The notes below the pieces were generated by a model. The model was not told the origin of the DNA, made no database searches, and worked only from the letters and a program-made list of their open reading frames with translations. Below are positions 61,665 to 64,000 of a stretch of DNA of 64,000 bases, in pieces. Source of the stretch: Dasyornis broadbenti. Lineage: Eukaryota; Chordata; Aves; Passeriformes; Dasyornithidae. The position numbers and the translations under genes are program-made. How positions within the stretch are numbered: the stretch's first letter is position 1; every line of letters begins with the position of its first letter. The stretch is from assembly GCA_013397935.1 (NCBI GenBank), contig VZRN01005377.1, positions 619,569 through 683,568 of the forward strand, given 5' to 3'.

Positions 61665-61944
61665 TTTTGATGGATAACCCTTGAGCAAGGAGCCTTCCAC
61701 AATTTCTCCCTCACCTTCACAACATCTGTGTAGCAGGGATATCTAGTGAAATGCCAGCAGCAGGGAAGAGCAGTAAGAACATGGCACAACCCTATTACCA
61801 GCTGGCATACAACAGGAAGGTTACTCATTCTAAGACTTTTTCCCTCAAATTCTGCTTTAATCAAGGTCAATGCTACAACTCTCATAAAATGATTGGAAAC
61901 TATGGCTTCTAATATTTTCACAAAGGTTATCACTCTTGCTTCAG

Positions 61945-62208
61945 AGTGCTGTAACTAAAGGAGACAGTAATTTCTCAGTTTATCATGGCGGTATCCTAGT
62001 GCCCAGTAATGAGTGTTATGAATACCAGTCTTATAAAGAACAGAGAGGCAGGAAGAGATGGTCTAGATTCAAGATGGAAATTGGAGATAACCAGAACTCC
62101 AGCTGTAGATACAGAAGGGAGAAAGGAAGAGCTCTGAGACCTGCACTGGGGTTATGTTGCCAGCTTCATGGTCTGAGAGGCATAGACAGCTATGGACTGC
62201 TAATATAA
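61945..62208 (+). CDS. Weak candidate terminal exon on the plus strand
   Basis: A good acceptor (TTATCACTCTTGCTTCAG) opens 87 codons (SAVTKGDSNFSVYHGGILV and so on, with a basic stretch RGRKRWSRFK) ending in TAA. No family recognised and no polyadenylation signal close by. The length is within chance for the window, and the minus strand is also open just to the left. Confidence 0.15.
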   Translation, partial: SAVTKGDSNFSVYHGGILVPSNECYEYQSYKEQRGRKRWSRFKMEIGDNQNSSCRYRREKGRALRPALGLCCQLHGLRGIDSYGLLI

Positions 62209-62410
62209 TCTAAACGGTGGCTGCATCCTGTAGTGTATTCTGATGATTGTTTTTAGCACTCCCAAGCAATGTTTCAACCTTTAGCTCAACAGGTGTAAGC
62301 CTAATTTATACCTGCATCCTCAGAAATGCTGCAATTTCCAGACTCCATACTTCCCTGGATAAGTTTAGATGCCCTCAAGTCTACACAGTGTCCCTTCCTT
62401 AAATGTTAAG

Positions 62411-62578
62411 GCTGTGGCTGACAGTGTTATTATGGACTGCAAAGTCTGTGGAAAGAAATCCTTCTCAGCAAGTGTTATCCAGAAATTCTTTGAAAAACAT
62501 GATAATGGAAAGCAAATGAGAGATCCAGTGATTGTCCTGAATTGTCAAACTCTCCAAAGCTCCATGGCAACAACTGAG
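62411..62578 (+). CDS. Weak candidate internal exon on the plus strand
   Basis: Acceptor TCCCTTCCTTAAATGTTAAG and donor AACTGAG|GTAAAAG bound 168 bases, 56 codons at phase 0 on both sides, including MDCKVCGKKSFSASVIQK. The CxxC pair is suggestive of a metal site only if the exon is real. The preceding plus-strand candidate ends in a stop, so the two cannot belong to one reading frame. Confidence 0.17.
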
Positions 62579-64000
62579 GTAAAAGCAGGTTTGAGGCAGC
62601 CCACGAGGTTTCTGTAAGCTCTGCCTGCCCTCGTCCCAGGCCTCTTGGTTCCTAAATAGAGCAGGCACAGTGTTTGAGGAAAGCTGTGATTTTCTCTGAG
62701 AAATCAGCTATTGTGTGGGAGCACTAAAAATGGTGCTACAGTATTTAAATGGTATTGTTTGTGCAGACATTCTTATTCATAGAATGAGCAAAACTAAGCC
62801 CTCGTTGTACATGTAAATAGGATTCATATTTAGAGTTTTTTCTGATCTCTCTCCCATTAAACTAGAACAGTCTCCCAAACTCAAAATGCCATGACTCTTA
62901 AGCTAGAAAGACATCACATGCTTAGCAAGATGGATACAATTTTTTTGCATAAATTCTTCATGTGTAAAGTAAAATATTCAAATGCCAATTTTCACTTGCT
63001 CTGTCTACCAGAATTAGAAAAAAAAAAAAAAGGGGTTGCAGGTTTTTTTTTCAAAGTATTGCTTACATTTCTTTTTTAACTTGCAATATTTTAACAGCAA
63101 AAATGACTTCTTTAGCAGCCTACCTCCCATTTTTGAAGTAAAATGTTATAACATAGGAATTTAGTTTTCTTTATTCTCTTATTCTTACTTTTACTTTGAC
63201 TATATCTGTGTCCCACCATGTATTAAAACTAAGTTCTGTGTTTCCAGTGGGCATCTGAATAGGGAGGAAATTAGTTGTTTTAACAATCATCCTCACTATG
63301 ATATAAGATTTGCGTGAGTGGAAGGCCTGCTAAAGGTGACTGAATTTTCTGTTTATTTTGTCTCTACTAGGAGTTTGTTCCTGCCCAGAGAAATGCATAG
63401 CTTTCAGATCTTACTTATTTTTGCCTAGGCTTTATGCATGGCATAGATTCTACATCAAAATTTGGCCTTTATTTCATCTGTAGCTTGGTAGACTAATTAC
63501 ATCAACAGTACCATTCTAGGTCCATTGGTATACTTTGCTAAAATATTAACTCAATCATAGGTTTTTCAACTTTTATTCTATGTTGTGTTTGTTTGATTGG
63601 CAGTTCCATCCTAGGACAGTTAGGTCTAAAAATAAATACTTTACAGTAGTGTTTTGGGAGCTGAAGTTGACAAATCTGTATTGTTAGGTTCATTTACTGC
63701 CAAAATTTAAATGCTATTTTTGCCAGTAACTGCCAGTTTAAAATAAATATGTGACTGACAAGGATGTAGGAAACTCTCAACTTATCCAAACCTTACATGT
63801 TTAAAATTCAAACATGTCTTATGTTCCAGATTAGAAGTAGTTGTCGACATTTGAAAAAGTAAATGCCTGAAGCCAGATTCCTAAACATGTACAAAGGACG
63901 CTTAAAAGCCACTTAAAAAGCTGAAACAAGGTTAATTTCATGTAGGAAGCTAATTTGAGGAAGCTAGCTGTGAAAATAATAGGCATTGTTGCTCAGCTGG
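62579..64000. other. No supported feature
   Basis: AT-rich sequence with poly-A/poly-T runs near 63017-63050 and no recognisable gene or repeat. Confidence 0.5.

Overview
The window looks like nuclear DNA of a bird, most likely a songbird (Passeriformes). It is AT-rich vertebrate non-coding sequence carrying CR1 LINEs with the typical avian CR1 3' tail, and several long terminal repeats (LTRs) whose ends resemble LTR families I know from songbird genomes. I see no prokaryotic features, CRISPR array, rRNA or tRNA. Most long open frames are chance frames in AT-rich DNA.

The main landmark is a CpG island at about 56.29-56.56 kb that runs into a 712-base assembly gap (56560-57271). On the minus strand the island holds an Ala/Gly-rich open frame ending at a GT splice donor, a plausible first coding exon of a gene transcribed right to left. 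To its left, between about 54.5 and 38.2 kb, lie minus-strand segments bounded by AG acceptors and GT donors and open in at least one frame. The best run is at 48.7, 46.2, 45.6, 45.1 and 43.4 kb, where intron phases agree if one internal acceptor is used in the 45.1 kb exon. A possible last coding exon sits at 12.4-12.5 kb, with an AATAAA 24 bases past its stop. I do not recognise the protein. Short splice-bounded open segments also arise by chance, so every exon is a hypothesis.

Mobile DNA: two complete solo LTRs with 5-bp target duplications (40898-41945, GCTCT; 47292-48365, TAACT); an LTR with a short piece of viral leader, cut off at a GGAA microsatellite (36671-37747); a decayed LTR end near 9.2-9.35 kb; a 1.24-kb antisense CR1 whose reverse-transcriptase region has an internal deletion (20226-21468); and CR1 scraps at 28.0, 46.3 and 53.8 kb. 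All four LTRs lie on the plus strand, antisense to the proposed gene, the orientation that usually survives in introns.

Right of the gap (57.3-64 kb) the DNA is AT-rich and looks intergenic, apart from a compound trinucleotide repeat, a near-perfect 32-base palindrome (61633-61664) and two weak plus-strand exon candidates. Large stretches (1-5 kb, 12.5-16.8 kb, 21.5-28 kb, 28.6-36.7 kb) show nothing I can call.
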